This document shows, one piece after another, positions 1-9,600 of a DNA stretch of 18,563 nucleotides. The DNA is from JAGLSB01 sp023135955 (GTDB lineage: Bacteria > Bacteroidota > Bacteroidia > Bacteroidales > GCA-2748055). The position numbers were made by a program, and so were the translations under genes. Where the stretch lies: the NCBI GenBank assembly GCA_030673645.1, contig DAOVIO010000070.1, forward strand, positions 1 through 18,563. The letters run 5' to 3'. The notes beneath the pieces were generated by a model that worked only from the letters and a program-made list of their open reading frames with translations, was not told where the DNA came from and made no database searches. Positions within the stretch are counted from its first letter, which is position 1. Each line of letters starts with the position of its first letter.

Positions 1-1148
1 AAAAGGTGTTAATGAATTACCCTCGGCAAGATTATATTCAGGTAGCCCGCACAAATCAGTTAGTGTCGGATATATATCAAGCAACTGAACAGGTGCATTG
101 CATATTTGATTTCTTTTGCCTTTGGGATATTTAAAGATCAAAACAGTACGGGTATCCCGTTCCCATAAGGCTTGTTTTGCAAATCGGTTTTTCTCACCCA
201 GATGGTAGCCATGATCAGACCACAAAACAACAATTGTATTGTCGGTATATTCCGATTTTTCCAGAGCCTCTAGTACTTTTCCAACCTGAGCATCAACAAA
301 AGTAATGCATGCAAGATACGCCCTGATCACATCTTTCCATTCATCTGTTTTAATCAATTCTTCGGTGGTTGGCATCATAGGTACTTCTGCAACACGCTGT
401 CCCATAGGCGGTATGTCATCGAAGTCATTTGGATTATAAGGTGGCGTTTTGATCTGTTCCAAAGGGTACCTGTCAAACCATTTTTGAGGGGCATACCATG
501 GAACATGTGGTCGAACAAAACCCACAGCCATAAAAAAGGGTCTGTCATGTTTTTGCTTAAACTGATTAACAGCCCATCTGGCACTTTGATAATCGGTCAT
601 CAAACTGTCATGCTCAGGGTAGGCTGCCCAATCGGTTTGTGTAGAACCTACTTTTTTTTCAATCTTTTCCGGATCGTAATTGAATCTTTCCTCCGGCTTG
701 GGCCCAAACCATGAAAATCTGCCTCCATATTCATCAAATGTATTAGCACCATCTCCATTGTGATAAATTTTTCCCACGGCCATCGTTTTATAACCGTACT
801 GTTCAAAATAGTCGGGCATAAAAATGGCCTGCTGTGTGACCTTGTTTGACTTTACAATGTCTTTGTCACTCAATTGCAAGTAATTCCCACTGGTAGATGG
901 GTATAAACCAGTCATAATACTGGCTCGTGAAGGGCCGCAAATGGGTGCCTGGCAATGCGTATTTGTAAATAGCGTGCCTGCTTTGGCTAGTTTATCAATA
1001 TTGGGAGTATGCGCTCGCAACGAGCCATTCATACAATTCACAAAATCATTTAAATCATCAATGGCAATAAACAATACATTCGGCTTATTTTGAGAGTGAA
1101 CGATTGAAGACAAGAACATTAACGGTATAACAAAATGCTTTTTCATAA
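1..1148 (-). CDS. S1_7-type (iduronate-2-sulfatase-like) sulfatase, C-terminus cut by the window edge
   Basis: This reading frame starts at the ATG ending at 1148 and stays open to the left edge, giving 382 visible residues without a stop. Residues 1-18 form a signal peptide ending near HSQ. A type I sulfatase core follows: metal-binding D30-D31 (FIAIDDL), then the sulfatase signature C70-G-P-S-R74 followed by ASIMTGLYP, in which C70 would be oxidised to formylglycine. Further on are the segment PFFMAVGFVRPHVPW (204-217) and the metal ligands D311-H312 in WSDHGYHLGEK. The order and wording of these blocks resemble human iduronate-2-sulfatase, so subfamily S1_7 is the likely class (inferred). 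Such enzymes remove sulfate esters from uronic acid or rhamnose-containing oligosaccharides in the periplasm. It lies 110 bp after PL25 copy A on the same strand and is probably cotranscribed with it. The C-terminal subdomain lies outside the window. Confidence 0.9.
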
Positions 1149-1258
1149 ATTATGTTTTAACTTTTATCTCAGCTGTATGCCCCGGCTTTTGCATTCAGGT
1201 TAGATAAATTATTATTAATGACCAAAGGAGCTTATTCTCCTTGAATATATCTGCCTTA

Positions 1259-2614
1259 TCAATCGTCGAGCTTATCCGCCTCAGCTTTCAGCCGTTTGAC
1301 TGGTCCTTCATCGCCAAGAAGGTACATCTTTCTGAAGTCGCTACTACCAATCTTCCCAACGGCAACAACACGAGCATTAGGATGGGCGTTTCGTAACCAC
1401 GATGTGATCGCAAAATTAGTTTTCTCTTGTCTGATCAAAACTTCTCCTTTCGTAAAGCTTTGTCCGCCGTTGGTAGTATGCCACCAGGCCACCTCTCCAC
1501 GGCCGTCAAGCAATAAATTAACTTCGGTTGGAGATGAAATGAGTATGTCGCCAACTGCGCTTACTGGCAGGTTAGTGTCGTACCCACCATCCCACATTTG
1601 GCCTGTCCAACGGTAATATTTCACTTGCCTGGGACCACCATGCTTTAGACCCATATGCTCACCTTCATTATAGGTAAGATGTGGATTGCCTGCCTGATCC
1701 AAGCGTACCGTTCCACGCGTGGTCCACTTATTTTCCGTGTCAACCACTAATGTCATTTTATCAGCATGAGCTTTGGTTACAGGTACTGTCAATACTTCAC
1801 CCTTTACGTTTCTCCAAGTGTAGTCATTTGTATTCATCACCATATAATAGCAATTTTGGCGCTCGCCATCGTGGTTTAAATCTTTACAAACATGATAATT
1901 GTATGTCATGATAATCTCTTCACCTTGTCCTTTTGTGAACCAACAATACCATGAGTCGTGAATTCCCGGATTATCATCCTGAATCTTGTGCTTGAGGATG
2001 GACACCTCCTGCTCAAAGCTTCGACCATTGTTGGTTGATTTTTGATAGACCCAGTTGCTGCGATGGGCACCGTGACGGTAAAACAGATAGATATCACCAT
2101 TGTCCATTTTTACAAACTGGTTGTATGTGCCAAAGGGTGGGATGTTATCAAGTACTTCCCATCTGGAGATATCTTGTGGTTTTTGGGATACCACATGAAT
2201 CATATCTCCTTTGTGTGTATTGCCCAAAGTGTTTGGTCCGTGCTCGGGCATACCACCGTGTCCCCCGAATACAATATGAATATAGCCCTCATTGTCAATG
2301 ATCATTGCTGGCTTGCCATGATTGTCAATCTTATCACCTGGTGTTTTACCAAGCTTGCTAACACCCGCCTTAAAGGGTCCTGACCATTTATTTGTCGCAT
2401 GGTTATACGCTGCCACCCAGGCATCCTCAAGCGGACCCTGAAAGCATACATAGGTCACTCCTTTGTAGTATTCACCGGCCGGATGCTGCATTGTTTTAAC
2501 TGCTGCGCCAAAGCCATTGTCGGTGAAATAATCGACAATGGCAGGATCTTTTGAGGATTGTCCAGCAAGAAACAAAGTGTTGAATAGGATTATTAGTGTT
2601 GCATAAGTTTTCAT
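1259..2614 (-). CDS. PL25-like ulvan lyase, copy A (seven-bladed beta-propeller, BNR-type)
   Basis: The 451-residue protein starts with a signal peptide (about 1-19, ending LAGQ) and has no sorting tail, so it is probably periplasmic. The rest is a beta-propeller with BNR-like turns such as STNNGRSF and TTNGGQSF. PL25 ulvan lyases cut the rhamnose-3-sulfate to uronic acid bond by beta-elimination. The catalytic set I recall for the PL25 enzyme PLSV_3936 (His123, His143, Tyr188, Arg204, Tyr246) maps with almost exact spacing to H99 (DNHGKPAM), H119 (FGGHGG), Y164 (GTYNQF), R180 (LFYRHGAH) and Y223 (DSWYCWF). A cluster of possible metal ligands, H241, C243, H248 and C255, may be the structural zinc site of these propellers (inference). 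A paralogue, roughly 70% identical by eye, is encoded at 3921-5294. The gene lies between a sulfatase remnant upstream and an intact sulfatase downstream. PL24 is the nearest alternative family. Confidence 0.85.
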   Translation of the reverse strand: MKTYATLIILFNTLFLAGQSSKDPAIVDYFTDNGFGAAVKTMQHPAGEYYKGVTYVCFQGPLEDAWVAAYNHATNKWSGPFKAGVSKLGKTPGDKIDNHGKPAMIIDNEGYIHIVFGGHGGMPEHGPNTLGNTHKGDMIHVVSQKPQDISRWEVLDNIPPFGTYNQFVKMDNGDIYLFYRHGAHRSNWVYQKSTNNGRSFEQEVSILKHKIQDDNPGIHDSWYCWFTKGQGEEIIMTYNYHVCKDLNHDGERQNCYYMVMNTNDYTWRNVKGEVLTVPVTKAHADKMTLVVDTENKWTTRGTVRLDQAGNPHLTYNEGEHMGLKHGGPRQVKYYRWTGQMWDGGYDTNLPVSAVGDILISSPTEVNLLLDGRGEVAWWHTTNGGQSFTKGEVLIRQEKTNFAITSWLRNAHPNARVVAVGKIGSSDFRKMYLLGDEGPVKRLKAEADKLDD

Positions 2615-2647
2615 TTTTTTCGCTTTAAGTAAATTTCATATAATTGC

Positions 2648-2770
2648 TTATTTTTCATTGTCGTGTAAAAAATTATCACCCCATTTTTCTCTTAAATCCA
2701 CAGCCATTTGAACAACAATATCTTTATTCTCTTCTTTTTCGGCAAGATTATCCAATTCATCCAAAACCAT
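2648..2770 (-). pseudogene. Remnant of a sulfatase 3' end (about 40 codons)
   Basis: The 262-bp gap between DUF1961 and PL25 copy A contains a 40-codon frame from an ATG at 2770 to a TAA at 2648. It reads DELDNLAEKEENKDIVV and then MAVDLREKWGDNFL. This resembles the extreme C-terminus of type I sulfatases, where a DPxExxNLA-type motif is followed by a short helix ending in Trp. The frame stays open upstream to a TGA at 2813-2815, but residues before the DELDNLA motif (such as IVTISNFFG) do not look like a sulfatase. I read this as the tail of a deleted sulfatase gene, not a functional small protein. Codon-like wording is preserved over about 35 residues, so the loss may be recent. A short real peptide is the less likely alternative. 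Nothing else is evident in this gap. Confidence 0.45.
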
Positions 2771-2876
2771 TAATCCAAAAAAATTGCTTATCGTGACTAT
2801 TTTTTTGAATATTCATTAATTATTGTCTTTTTAAAATTATATCTGTGTTTAATCGATAATGTCCTGATTGAATCAA

Positions 2877-3776
2877 CTATCTGTCACTTTTTGAGTAAAT
2901 TTTAAAGTTTTTATAGATTGCAGAACGTGTGTACATATGTCGCAAACCTATCCTCCCCCCGGAAACCGGTTCTGTTTCAGACAAATCCCATGAAAATAAC
3001 TTCGAATTATCTTTTCCTTCCATTTTAAAGAAAAGTTGTGTTCCGGTTTTAATTATTGAAATATGATAGCTTTCTCCGGTTTTGAAATATCCCTGGTTGT
3101 CATAGGAAGGAGAAATTTTTGTTACATCAAAGGAGTCTTGCTCAGGTTTGGGATAACGTCTTGCGCGAACATAATATGAGGTATCTGCTGTATTCACAAA
3201 AGCAGCATAACTGATATGCAAGGCATTCATATTTTCATAATAAGTGCGCATGGCCGGTATTTCACGCAATTTCCTCCACGTATATATGTCTTCTGTATAA
3301 GGAGCTTCACCTTTGCCAGTAGCCTGTATGTAAAGTATATTTACACAACTGGTTTCTGAATCTGTCCGGATATAATCGTATTCTATTTTTACATCCCCTT
3401 CAAAAGAATGTTTTGTCCATAATACTGCATGGTGGGCATCATTTTTAAACTCAGGGCCGGCTGAAAAATGCATACCCTTTTCAGTGTTTTCAACCTTTGC
3501 CACTAAACCATCTAATGTCCAGTTTTGTGTCCAGTCTCCGGTACAAATATCCTCAAATTTCAATTCCCAGTCTTCATTATTTTTAAGGACATTAAAAGCA
3601 TTTTCGTAAATGCTGTCGGCACATTGCCTGACATTCTCAAACTCAAGCGATGGAGTTGCTGCATTTCGTTTCAAAAGCATATTTGATGAGACAAAAGTCC
3701 GGGGGGCTATAGCTGCATGAACAGTCAATACAAGCAGCAAACTAAAAAGGATTAATATAGTACTGAGGCGCTTCAT
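2877..3776 (-). CDS. DUF1961 family protein (YesU-like, concanavalin-type fold)
   Basis: The 299-residue protein has a signal peptide (about 1-21, basic start then a long Leu-rich stretch ending VHA). After a linker, residues 70-295 match the DUF1961 family as I remember it from Bacillus subtilis YesU, a protein of the rhamnogalacturonan-degradation cluster. Shared blocks are a HAVLWTKHSFEGDVKIEYDY strand pair (116-135), the hallmark NALHISY (184-190), and GRIGLRHMYTRSAIYKNFKI near the end. The fold should be a jelly roll like that of lectins and family-16-type glucanases. No enzymatic activity is established for the family to my knowledge. Its place between two PL25 lyases and after GH105 suggests a periplasmic role on ulvan oligosaccharides, either binding or an undescribed processing step. 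It starts 144 bp after PL25 copy B on the same strand. Confidence 0.85.
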   Translation of the reverse strand: MKRLSTILILFSLLLVLTVHAAIAPRTFVSSNMLLKRNAATPSLEFENVRQCADSIYENAFNVLKNNEDWELKFEDICTGDWTQNWTLDGLVAKVENTEKGMHFSAGPEFKNDAHHAVLWTKHSFEGDVKIEYDYIRTDSETSCVNILYIQATGKGEAPYTEDIYTWRKLREIPAMRTYYENMNALHISYAAFVNTADTSYYVRARRYPKPEQDSFDVTKISPSYDNQGYFKTGESYHISIIKTGTQLFFKMEGKDNSKLFSWDLSETEPVSGGRIGLRHMYTRSAIYKNFKIYSKSDR

Positions 3777-3920
3777 ATTAGTAATACTGAATTCAAATTT
3801 GAACTTTAGCAGGCATGAATCTGATAGTTATTAATCTATTATTTTTTATTGTGTCACTTTTGTATTGTGTATGCTACCGGTTAACTGAGAAATGTTTTTT
3901 TGTCAGAATAGCCGGTCATA

Positions 3921-5294
3921 TTAATCGACAAGATTATCTGCCTCTGTTTTCAATCGTTTAACAGGCCCGTTATCGCCGAGCAAATAGAGCTTTCTATAGT
4001 TGCCGGCATTAGACTTATCATTTCCTGCGGTAATTACACGTGCATCGGGATGAGCGTTTCGGATCATTGATGTGATCATGAAACTGGTATTGTCACGACT
4101 TATCAAAACTTCACCTTTCGTAAAGCTTAGTCCGCCATCCATGCTATGCCACCATGCCACTTCGCCGCTTCCGGCGTCCTTATGGGCAAGCAATAAGCTC
4201 ACTTCAGTTGGAGATGAGATCAGCATATCGCCTACTGCTATCGGCAGAGCTGTACTAACCCCACCGATCCAATTTTGACCTGTCCAGCGATAATGGTTCA
4301 CTTGCTTGGGTCCCCCATGCCTTAGGCCCATATGCTCACCGATGTTAAAGGTAACATGGGGATTGCCCGATTGATCCAGGCTTGCAGTCCCTAGTACTGT
4401 CCATAGATCCCCGGTATTAACCACCAATGTCATGTTATCAGCATGTTCTTTGGTTACAGGCACGGTGAGCTTTTCCCCTTTTACATTGCGCCATACATGG
4501 TCATCGGTATCCATCACCATATAATAGCCGTTATGGCGTTCGCCATTATGGGTAGCTGAATCCTCCCGGCAAAGGTGATAATTGTAAGCCGCGATTATCT
4601 CCTTACCATCTCCTTTGGTGAACCATGCATACCAGGAGTCGTTAATGCCTGGCTTATCGGTACGTAGCTGGGTCATAAGTACAGACACTGGCGGCGCAAA
4701 GCTTCTGCCATTGTCAGTTGATATCTGATGGACCCAGTTGCTGCGATGGGCACCGTGACGATAAAACAGATAGATGTCACCGTTATCCATTTTCACAAAT
4801 TGGTTGTAGGTGCCGAATGGAGGGATGTTATCAAGCACTTCCCAGCTGGAAATATCTTGTGGCCTCTTTGAAACCACATGAATCTGTTTACCATTGTGTA
4901 TATCGCCAAGTGGATTTATGCCATGACTGGGCAGACCGCCATGACCGCCGAATACGAGATGAATATAGCCTGCGTTGTCAATGACCATCGCAGGTTTGCC
5001 ATGATTATCAATCTTCGCGCCTGATGTCTTTCCAAGGACGCTCACTCCTGCTTTAAACGGCCCCAACCATGTATTTGATGTATGGCTATACGCTGCCACA
5101 TAAGGATCCTCTAGCGGGCCCTGATAGGTAACATAGGTCACACCCTTGTAATATTCACCTACCGGATGCTGTATGGTTGCAACTGCATTGCTGAACCCGT
5201 TGTCGGTAAAATAGTCGACAATTGTAGTATCTTGCTTGGTTTGCCCTGTAACAAGTATAGTGTTGAACAGGATCAGCATTACAAAAGTTTTCAT
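3921..5294 (-). CDS. PL25-like ulvan lyase, copy B (seven-bladed beta-propeller, BNR-type)
   Basis: I chose the ATG at 5294 (457 residues) because it aligns with the start of copy A (both begin MKT and then a hydrophobic stretch to GQ). It also lies 7 nt after the GH105 stop. An in-frame ATG at 5321 would add nine residues and overlap GH105 by 20 bp; it cannot be excluded. The protein has a signal peptide and no T9SS tail. The PL25 catalytic set is complete: H98, H118, Y163, R179 and Y222. Residues 151-188, around Y163 and R179, are identical to copy A. In the putative metal cluster, H240, C242 and H249 are kept, but the second Cys of copy A is a Gly here (G256), while H254 replaces a Gln. 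A four-residue insertion lies before GEVAWW in the C-terminal third. The tight spacing after GH105 indicates one operon. Confidence 0.85.
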   Translation of the reverse strand: MKTFVMLILFNTILVTGQTKQDTTIVDYFTDNGFSNAVATIQHPVGEYYKGVTYVTYQGPLEDPYVAAYSHTSNTWLGPFKAGVSVLGKTSGAKIDNHGKPAMVIDNAGYIHLVFGGHGGLPSHGINPLGDIHNGKQIHVVSKRPQDISSWEVLDNIPPFGTYNQFVKMDNGDIYLFYRHGAHRSNWVHQISTDNGRSFAPPVSVLMTQLRTDKPGINDSWYAWFTKGDGKEIIAAYNYHLCREDSATHNGERHNGYYMVMDTDDHVWRNVKGEKLTVPVTKEHADNMTLVVNTGDLWTVLGTASLDQSGNPHVTFNIGEHMGLRHGGPKQVNHYRWTGQNWIGGVSTALPIAVGDMLISSPTEVSLLLAHKDAGSGEVAWWHSMDGGLSFTKGEVLISRDNTSFMITSMIRNAHPDARVITAGNDKSNAGNYRKLYLLGDNGPVKRLKTEADNLVD

Positions 5295-5301
5295 TATAAT
5301 G

Positions 5302-6462
5302 CTATTGATTATTTTTTTCATTAAGCTTAGTTATTTCACTACCTGCAAGCAAAAAGGCTCCTGTACCATAATTTTGCCAGCTGTCATGGCTTGCCGGTTT
5401 AGGTTCTGCACCAATGTTTTGAACCCAACCAACCATCCCATCGGATTTCTGACAAGTTCTTAACGCTTTCCATGCTTTTGTTACTGCAGGTTCATACGTC
5501 TCTTTTTCGAGAATGCCATTATTGATACCCCATGTTAAAGCAAAGGTGTAAAAACCACTGCCACTAACCTCTCCATGATCAAAAGATTCGGGAGACAGCA
5601 GGCTGGTTCTCCAGAGCCCGTCATCAGGTTGTATCTCCAATAAACGACCAGCCATAGTTTTATATAAATCTACATAAAAGGTTCTGTTTTCATAATCAGA
5701 TGGCAAGTCTTCCAATAAGAGCGCCAGGCCTCCTATCACCCAGCCATTTCCTCTGGACCAAAATACTTTTTTTCCATTGGCTTCTTTTACATCAGTGCTA
5801 TCACCTTTCCAAACATAATTTAGATCCCTTGCAAACAGGTTTTCTTCTTCATCAAAAAGCAATTCATAGGTTTTCATGTAATATCTATGCATCATGTCCA
5901 GATAGACTGGATCATTCTTCATTTTAGCATAGGTTGTTAATACAGGGGGCGCCATAAACAACGCATCGCACCACCACCATAAAATCTGCTTAACCACATC
6001 CTTGTTACCTTCTTTCCATGGATGAGGTTTATATAAATGTTGTTGAATAATAGTATCTGTCGGTTGAAGATCAACTCCATCAACACCTTGTGACCTGAGA
6101 TACAGATATGATGAACAAATAGTTAAATCGTCGGCATGATAAAATCGTTCCCAGGGCTTCCATTCATTACGAATGCCCATTTGAATCAATGCATTTAAGT
6201 ATTTATCATCTTTTGTACTTTGATGTGCTTTAGATACACCTGTATAATATGCTCCGTTGGTCCAGTCGCTTGGGTCCTTGGCAAAAATGGGGTTGGCTTC
6301 CTGCCATTCCAGTGCTTTAAGCATCGCCTCCTGATTATCCCATTCCAGGGGGTCCAAATTTGTTTGGCACGATTCTAAACATATTATTACCGTCATTAAA
6401 AAAGCGGCAAATGAAAGCAAAACTGCACTTTTGGATTTATAGTTCATTCTATTTTTTTTCAT
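5302..6462 (-). CDS. GH105 unsaturated uronyl hydrolase (YteR-like), possible lipoprotein
   Basis: The 386-residue protein has the (alpha/alpha)6-barrel motifs of family GH105. These enzymes hydrate and release the 4,5-unsaturated uronic acid that lyases leave at the non-reducing end. D111 in RFYHADDL and D166 in WWWCDALFMAPP are 55 residues apart, the same spacing as the catalytic Asp88 and Asp143 of B. subtilis YteR. FWSRGNGWVIGGL (234-246) is the conserved substrate-binding block. DGLWRTSLL followed by GSGFYTFAL completes the family pattern. The N-terminus has a hydrophobic stretch ending ICLESC. C32 could be a lipidation site, which would anchor the enzyme in a membrane facing the periplasm, but the -2 Glu is not ideal. 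It is the first gene of the minus-strand degradative cluster, followed 7 nt later by PL25 copy B. A second ATG at codon 6 is a possible start. No clear Bacteroidota promoter was found upstream. Confidence 0.92.
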   Translation of the reverse strand: MKKNRMNYKSKSAVLLSFAAFLMTVIICLESCQTNLDPLEWDNQEAMLKALEWQEANPIFAKDPSDWTNGAYYTGVSKAHQSTKDDKYLNALIQMGIRNEWKPWERFYHADDLTICSSYLYLRSQGVDGVDLQPTDTIIQQHLYKPHPWKEGNKDVVKQILWWWCDALFMAPPVLTTYAKMKNDPVYLDMMHRYYMKTYELLFDEEENLFARDLNYVWKGDSTDVKEANGKKVFWSRGNGWVIGGLALLLEDLPSDYENRTFYVDLYKTMAGRLLEIQPDDGLWRTSLLSPESFDHGEVSGSGFYTFALTWGINNGILEKETYEPAVTKAWKALRTCQKSDGMVGWVQNIGAEPKPASHDSWQNYGTGAFLLAGSEITKLNEKNNQ

Positions 6463-6592
6463 TTTATACTACTATGTTTATGAGTAACATATTATGTTTA
6501 ACTACTCAGTTTTTTTATGAATAATTCATCTATTCGATATATAATATCCCTTGTATGTATTCGAATCCAGAATTGAAATCGGGGAAACAATC

Positions 6593-6628
6593 AAAAAAAA
6601 GCCGTCTCAATGATACCATTGAGACGGC
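6593..6628 (-). terminator. Strong intrinsic terminator downstream of the T9SS lamin-tail protein gene
   Basis: Positions 6601-6612 (GCCGTCTCAATG) and 6617-6628 (CATTGAGACGGC) form a perfect 12-bp stem with a 4-nt loop. On the minus strand the stem is followed directly by eight T residues (6600-6593). It lies 25 bp beyond the stop codon at 6654. It should end transcription of the large gene upstream and separate it from the GH105 operon, which then needs its own promoter in 6463-6592. Confidence 0.93.
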
Positions 6629-6653
6629 CATTATCAACACTCTTATTATATGA

Positions 6654-9600
6654 TTAGTGCATTTTACTTATTTTATAAACTGAAATCTGGTTGTCTATCT
6701 CTATTGACATAAAGTAGATTCCATTTTCCAGATTTTCAAGATTGATATTCGCTTTTGCATCAAAATGCAACTTGTTATAAACAACTTTACCCGTCATATC
6801 AACTATTTGTAATCTGGCAGATGAATTTATTCCATTATCAAATTCAACAAAAAGATTACTTTTCGCCGGATTTGGATATATCCTGATTGATGAGTTATCA
6901 AATTGATTAATTCCAACATATGCCACAAAAATAGTACTAACAACACTTGCACTTAATTCACCATCTGATCCAGTAAAGGTCAGATCGAAAGATCCTGAAG
7001 TACTAAAAGTAACATCGGTTGACAACTGATCCGGGGTGGCAATTGAAACGGAGCCGGCATCACCTGATGTGATCTCCCACAGGTAAGATAAGGTTGATCC
7101 TCCATGGTTATCGTCAGATGCTGTTGCAGTGAATGTTACGGGCGTTCCGGGCTCAACTGTTGTAACACCTGAAACACTTACGGTCGGTGACCTGTTATCT
7201 CCTAAATCAGGATTGATCTCGTCTATGAAATTCAGATAGTAAGTTTGAGTAACGCTCTGATCAGCAGATGTCACAACAATTAAATCGTCTAAGTTCAACT
7301 GTCCTGAAGTACGCTCGAAACCTGTTTTGTCAGTTATCTTGATTGTAGCATTCTCATTGGGGAATACTAAATCCAGGATAGCATCCACGCTAATTCCCAC
7401 AGGAACATCATCAACAATATAATAATTTATATCGATATTGAAAACGTTTGAAAGCAAGTAAGCATCGCTGGCTTCCAGTCCAAAGTCGAGACTATAAATA
7501 GCTATATCGGCATTCTCTGCAATCACTTCAAAGAAAACATTAGGACCAACAATCATTTCAATCATAACAGAATCGAAGTTTGTAGCTTCCAGTGGTATCA
7601 AATTATCATCATCATCTATTACATTCAAAACAGCCAATTCAGGCACTGTAAGGTTGTCAAGCAATGAACTTATTGAAGAACCAATAGTTACTCCTGCCAC
7701 GGTACCCTGATTACCCGATAATGTAACTGTAAGACCTGAACCATCAACTGCAACCAACAAATTATCAGCATCTAACGGGGAATCAATCAGGGTGTAGCTC
7801 GTTGAATTTCTAAGATCAGCAGAATTCACTATTAATTTCATATCGGCCGCAACAGCATCATTATTGCTTAAAGTATCTGCTCCGTTTAAAAATACAAATG
7901 TTTGACCGGGATCAGCTTTATCAAGCAATGCCGAAATAGATTCTACAGTTATACCTGATAAATCACCGGTAATAGTTTGTTCTCCTTCATAGCCGTTTGT
8001 GACAATCAATTTTGTGGATGTTACCATAGAAATATATACAGTTATTTCATCCATACTGTGCCATCCTAAACCATCCCAGAAATCAGATCTTACTCTGGCT
8101 GAATCGCCTTTATTGAAAACAATATATTCCGAATTTTCAGCACTTTGCCCAAAATCATCTCCAAAACCTTCCGCGCGTTCTGTTGTACCTTTCCAAACAT
8201 CCGGTTTTCTTCCAACGATCCAGCCATTCCAGTTTGGAGTAGTCAAATCCCTTCCGGCTAACCAAAATTTATCCTGACTAAGATCTTTCTGTAATCTGTC
8301 AACAATAATGTAGTCTTCAGGATCTGTCACATCTTTTGATCCATCAAGAATGGAGTCATTCATGATTTTAAGTAAAAAGAGACTTGAGTTAGGACTGGAA
8401 AGGGTTCTAAAGTCTAAATATGAAACCGTTCTGTATCGGTGAAGTTTCGTACCCCACGGATTTAGATTATATTGATCGTTTATTTCATCGATAGGAGAAG
8501 TATCCACTTCTTCATTGGACCAGCCATACCAGATAAAGTCAAATAATTCGCCATGAATACCGATATCTGTAAATCCTTCATAATATCTGTCAGGATAGAA
8601 TCTTCCTCCGGGCCACCCACCATCGTTAATAGAGCCAGCAAGAAATACATCACCAGGTTTAACAATAGTATTAGTTACATTATCGGGAATTAAAAATCCC
8701 TTTTCAGCTCCCCAGGCAACAGCATCTTCATCATGCTTAAACCTCATACCGGGAACGTAATGGTGTTCGTATATTCTATGATTGTTGAGCTTGACCAAAT
8801 CGACGTTACCTAATCTTCCTACTGCATCTTGTAAATTCCCATCTGCAGTACCTGAAACAAGCATGTAACGATTTAAATCGAGCTCCTGATTACCCGGATT
8901 GTATATCTCAATGTTATAAGTAAACTCTGTCCCCATCGCTATCTCTGATATAAAGGGCTCTGCAAAGTTTGGCTGCAGGGCTTTGCTTTTCAGCTCGAAT
9001 AATACTGTATAGATTTGTGTGGTTTCACCGTCTTCAGCAGTTACTGTAATTGTTGTTGTTCTTTGATCTATAGAACCATTAATATCGATTGCCCGAACAA
9101 CATCAATACTGGCATTTACATCCTCCGCTTTAAACTGAAGTGCAGGTATAGCTTTTGCATTTTCCGCCAGCTTAATGAAATAGCTGCTGATACTTGGACT
9201 GAAACCGGGGATTGTATCTGTGATCCAATTCTCCCAATAAACATCTAAATCAACACCCGGCCATGATATCATACTCAACCTGGCATTAGTGTTTTCTTCA
9301 TATTCATCAACCTTTATTATATATTCTTTAATAACTGCACCATCTTCTGAAGTAACTTTCAGAACATCACCTTCTTTAAGATCGGCTCTTGTTTCATTTC
9401 CTGCAAAAACTATTTCCCAATTTGCTTTTTCAGGTTTTTCAAGATATTTAAATAATGTATCTACAGGTGTTGCAAAAGGAACATTATAGATCGAATCTGT
9501 ATCAAGACCCTGGGTAGTTTCATATACTGCCAGCCAGTTAACATCTACTACTTCATCCAGTTCCAGAACTTCAAAGGCCTGTTTTTTTGAATATGCAACA

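Noticed and set aside
375..714. Overlapping 69- and 76-codon frames in the left end
   Set aside because: Both lie inside the sulfatase coding sequence in other frames and resemble nothing. The sulfatase frame carries all the family motifs.
1225..1242. AAGGAG/CTCCTT 6-bp inverted repeat after PL25 copy A, as a terminator
   Set aside because: The stem is short and no T-tract follows on the minus strand. The sulfatase start is close by, so readthrough is more likely than termination.
3792..3803. 12-bp palindrome TTCAAATTTGAA just upstream of the DUF1961 gene
   Set aside because: It is made mostly of A and T, has no second copy in the other gaps, and could easily arise by chance.
6532..6566. 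ATTCGAT and ATTCGAAT repeated upstream of the GH105 operon as a possible HTCS site
   Set aside because: The repeats are only six matching bases, 27 bp apart, and unrelated to the inverted repeat at 10882-10914. No promoter element nearby supports a role.
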